Origin: Prevotellaceae bacterium UBA4332
GTDB lineage: Bacteria > Bacteroidota > Bacteroidia > Bacteroidales > Bacteroidaceae
NCBI GenBank assembly: GCA_002394365.1
Contig: DGTQ01000021.1
Location: 2,679-44,690 of the forward strand
DNA length: 42,012 nt
Reading direction: 5' to 3'
Shown here: in pieces, positions 40,897 to 42,012 of the stretch
Position numbering within the stretch: the first letter of the stretch is position 1
Layout of the letters: each line of letters opens with the position of its first letter
Made by a program: the position numbers and the translations under genes
The notes under the pieces: generated by a model
What the model was told of the DNA's origin: nothing
What the model saw: only the letters and a program-made list of their open reading frames with translations
The model's database searches: none

Positions 40897-41244
40897 TTAC
40901 TTTACCTCTGCAAGATATTCCAGTATTTGAGAACGTAGCAAAGGAATATCATTTTTTACTACATCCCATACTACTACGTCGTCTATTTGGAAATATTCAT
41001 GCACAATATAGTTTCTCATGCCACGAACTTGCTTCCAGGGTGTGGAGGTATGCTCTTCTATAAAATCCTTTGTCAGAAGATTTGCTGCTTCTCCAATTAT
41101 CTCGATATTCTTGACAACAGCATAATACATCATGTCATCACTGACAAGATCATGATAATCTTTCCCATCAGTATAACGCATGATGCGATCTATGGCTGCA
41201 AGCATGTGCTTTAATCGTTCTCTATCTCTAAGCGGTTCTCTCAT
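40897..41244 (-). CDS. hepT: HepT-like HEPN ribonuclease toxin (DUF86)
   Basis: This 115-residue all-helical HEPN protein has the RX4HXY motif at R77-H82-Y84 (RNYIVHEYF), the catalytic signature of HEPN RNases. In the characterised HepT/MntA system the toxin Tyr in this motif is adenylylated by the antitoxin. Its start overlaps the mntA stop by 17 bases, so they are translated as a pair. It acts in the cytoplasm on RNA if released. It is next to the type IIG gene, but 108 bases and a promoter separate them. Confidence 0.92.
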   Translation of the reverse strand: MREPLRDRERLKHMLAAIDRIMRYTDGKDYHDLVSDDMMYYAVVKNIEIIGEAANLLTKDFIEEHTSTPWKQVRGMRNYIVHEYFQIDDVVVWDVVKNDIPLLRSQILEYLAEVK

Positions 41245-41524
41245 AAATCAAGATTTTATCACGGTCAACAGAGGAACGAGCATAAGGAGCCAGGGAACGC
41301 TCCGTTACAAGGTCTACATTATGTCCGAGCAATTCCCTAAGGTCTTCAAACATGCCAAAGAACCTCAAACCAACAGGCTTGCTTGTATCTAAAAGCACAA
41401 GAATGTCAACATCTGAATTTTCATTCTGTTCTCCTCTTGCATAAGAACCAAACAACCAAGCCTTCAAGACTGGTTGCGTCTTGAAGTATTCCTTTGCTTT
41501 ATTTACTATGGTTTGCTTGTTCAT
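41228..41524 (-). CDS. mntA: MntA-like minimal nucleotidyltransferase antitoxin
   Basis: This 98-residue minimal nucleotidyltransferase has the GSX10DXD motif (G26-S27, D38-V-D40) within WLFGSYARGEQNENSDVDIL. MntA-type antitoxins transfer AMP to HepT and inactivate it. The gene precedes the toxin and overlaps it, the usual order for this family. A perfect 12-bp palindrome overlaps its start codon (41524-41535). Confidence 0.92.
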   Translation of the reverse strand: MNKQTIVNKAKEYFKTQPVLKAWLFGSYARGEQNENSDVDILVLLDTSKPVGLRFFGMFEDLRELLGHNVDLVTERSLAPYARSSVDRDKILIYERTA

Positions 41525-41535
41525 GTTAGCTAACA
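41524..41535. promoter_or_regulatory. 12-bp palindrome at the mntA start, candidate operator
   Basis: TGTTAGCTAACA is a perfect palindrome that includes the last base of the start codon complement and lies in the predicted leader. Autoregulation by the antitoxin or toxin-antitoxin complex is plausible but inferred. Confidence 0.45.
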
Positions 41536-41551
41536 GTTTATAATGTCAGTT

Positions 41552-41560
41552 GCAAAATTA
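41552..41560 (-). promoter_or_regulatory. Promoter -7 element of mntA-hepT
   Basis: TAATTTTGC on the minus strand matches TAnnTTTGC and predicts a leader of about 24 bases. No clear TTG upstream. Confidence 0.55.
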
Positions 41561-41742
41561 AGAAAAAGTTTTGTTTTCGCCAAATAAAAGAGGGAGAAAA
41601 CTGTTTTCACACATTTCTCAAGGGGAAAATCGTGAGAAGTCCTTCACACCTTCACAAGCCTTGCAACATGTTGTTGTATAATGCGTTATAGTGTGAAGGA
41701 GTATCGTTTCTTTACTGCTAACCCTTCACATTTACAGGTTTG

Positions 41743-41821
41743 CGGGTGCTAAGCTACCAGGTGCGGGTGCTAAGTATCCGCGTGTCCTTGCTTAGCAACT
41801 GCATCTGGGTGCTAAGCAAGG
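41743..41821. repeat. GGGTGCTAAG repeat cluster with a 12-bp stem hairpin
   Basis: GGGTGCTAAG occurs at 41745-41754, 41765-41774 and 41807-41816. The last copy is part of a perfect hairpin, CCTTGCTTAGCA (41786-41797) with TGCTAAGCAAGG (41810-41821) around a 12-base loop. It is not followed by a T-run, so a simple terminator is unlikely. Confidence 0.6.
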
Positions 41822-42012
41822 AGAGGGAAATGCAAGAAATATAGAATTTCTTAAAATAACCTCACATAGGTCACTTACCCCTTGGGATACCGCATAAACA
41901 CTGGGGCTGAGGCGAGTGACCTGTCTTCGAGACACCTCACTTAGAGGTCACTTGAGACCCCCTCCCTGTCAGTTTCAAACTGAAATCCCTCCGCCGAGAG
42001 GGAGGGAATGAA

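Larger units (their letters stand above)
41525..42012. other. Hairpin-rich non-coding end of the window
   Basis: No credible gene. Apart from the mntA promoter it holds several repeats: TCCTTCACAC/GTGTGAAGGA inverted repeat (41640-41649 and 41691-41700); the GGGTGCTAAG cluster (41743-41821); AGGTCACT at 41868-41875 and 41945-41952 with its reverse complement AGTGACCT at 41915-41922; and two small hairpins near the end (TCAGTTT-C-AAACTGA, and CCCTC/GAGGG). The final CCCCCTCCCTG segment resembles one at 15.2 kb. Confidence 0.65.

Noticed and set aside
1..42012. tRNA, rRNA or tmRNA genes
   Set aside because: No cloverleaf-like segment with a T-arm motif or rRNA-like stretch was recognised by eye; a covariance-model scan was not possible.

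Overview
The window reads as a chromosome segment of a Bacteroidales bacterium, most likely Prevotella-like. The reasons are: several promoters of the Bacteroidetes form (TTG, 19-20 bases, then TAnnTTTGC); almost no Shine-Dalgarno signals; a long-form PPi-dependent phosphofructokinase; a eukaryote-type glycogen branching enzyme; and a glycoside hydrolase family 95 enzyme. No rRNA, tRNA or CRISPR array was seen. The organism is inferred from gene content and promoter style, not from a marker gene.

Layout, left to right. (1) 25-8078 is housekeeping: a LuxR regulator with a hemerythrin-like sensor, a minus-strand run ompA-like > mtgA > uvrD, then on the plus strand pfp, a TetR regulator and an omega-amidase-type hydrolase. 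(2) 8277-13448 is an accessory island on the minus strand with one clear promoter at its head: a PD-(D/E)XK restriction enzyme, a double DNA methyltransferase fusion, an HNH endonuclease, a DUF2971 protein, a SLOG-like protein and an AbiEii remnant. (3) 13449-15500 is about 2 kb of mostly non-coding, repeat-rich DNA with one 47-residue ORF. (4) 15501-23753 is a minus-strand run (folC, dnaJ, grpE, a membrane protein, glgB, yhcH-like, a MORN protein); kdsB and an overlapping hypothetical gene follow on the plus strand. (5) 25342-34305 is a long minus-strand run: glycosyltransferase > TolC > HlyD > two ABC-2 permeases > GH95 > recX. (6) clpB (lacking its N-domain) and a DinD/BRO-like gene on the plus strand share duplicated 3' ends. 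(7) 37873-41524 is a second defence block: an MmeI-like type IIG restriction-modification enzyme and a HepT/MntA toxin-antitoxin pair. The window ends in hairpin-rich non-coding DNA.

The most unusual signal is a family of 7-bp tandem arrays that enclose two small hairpin-bearing DNA modules, called X and Y here. They recur around 14.4, 15.2-15.5, 33.3 and 33.9 kb. Two copies lie inside adjacent protein-coding genes (the TolC protein and the glycosyltransferase), where the identical 43-bp stretch is read in two different frames. This suggests a DNA-level mobile or duplicating element. The 10-unit heptamer array in the glycosyltransferase would act as a frameshift switch if its copy number changes.

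Other signals worth a look: a 14-bp motif shared upstream of clpB and grpE; ~72-bp direct repeats flanking the DinD-like gene; a TetR gene and a hydrolase gene separated in frame by a single stop codon; and a perfect 12-bp palindrome over the mntA start codon.
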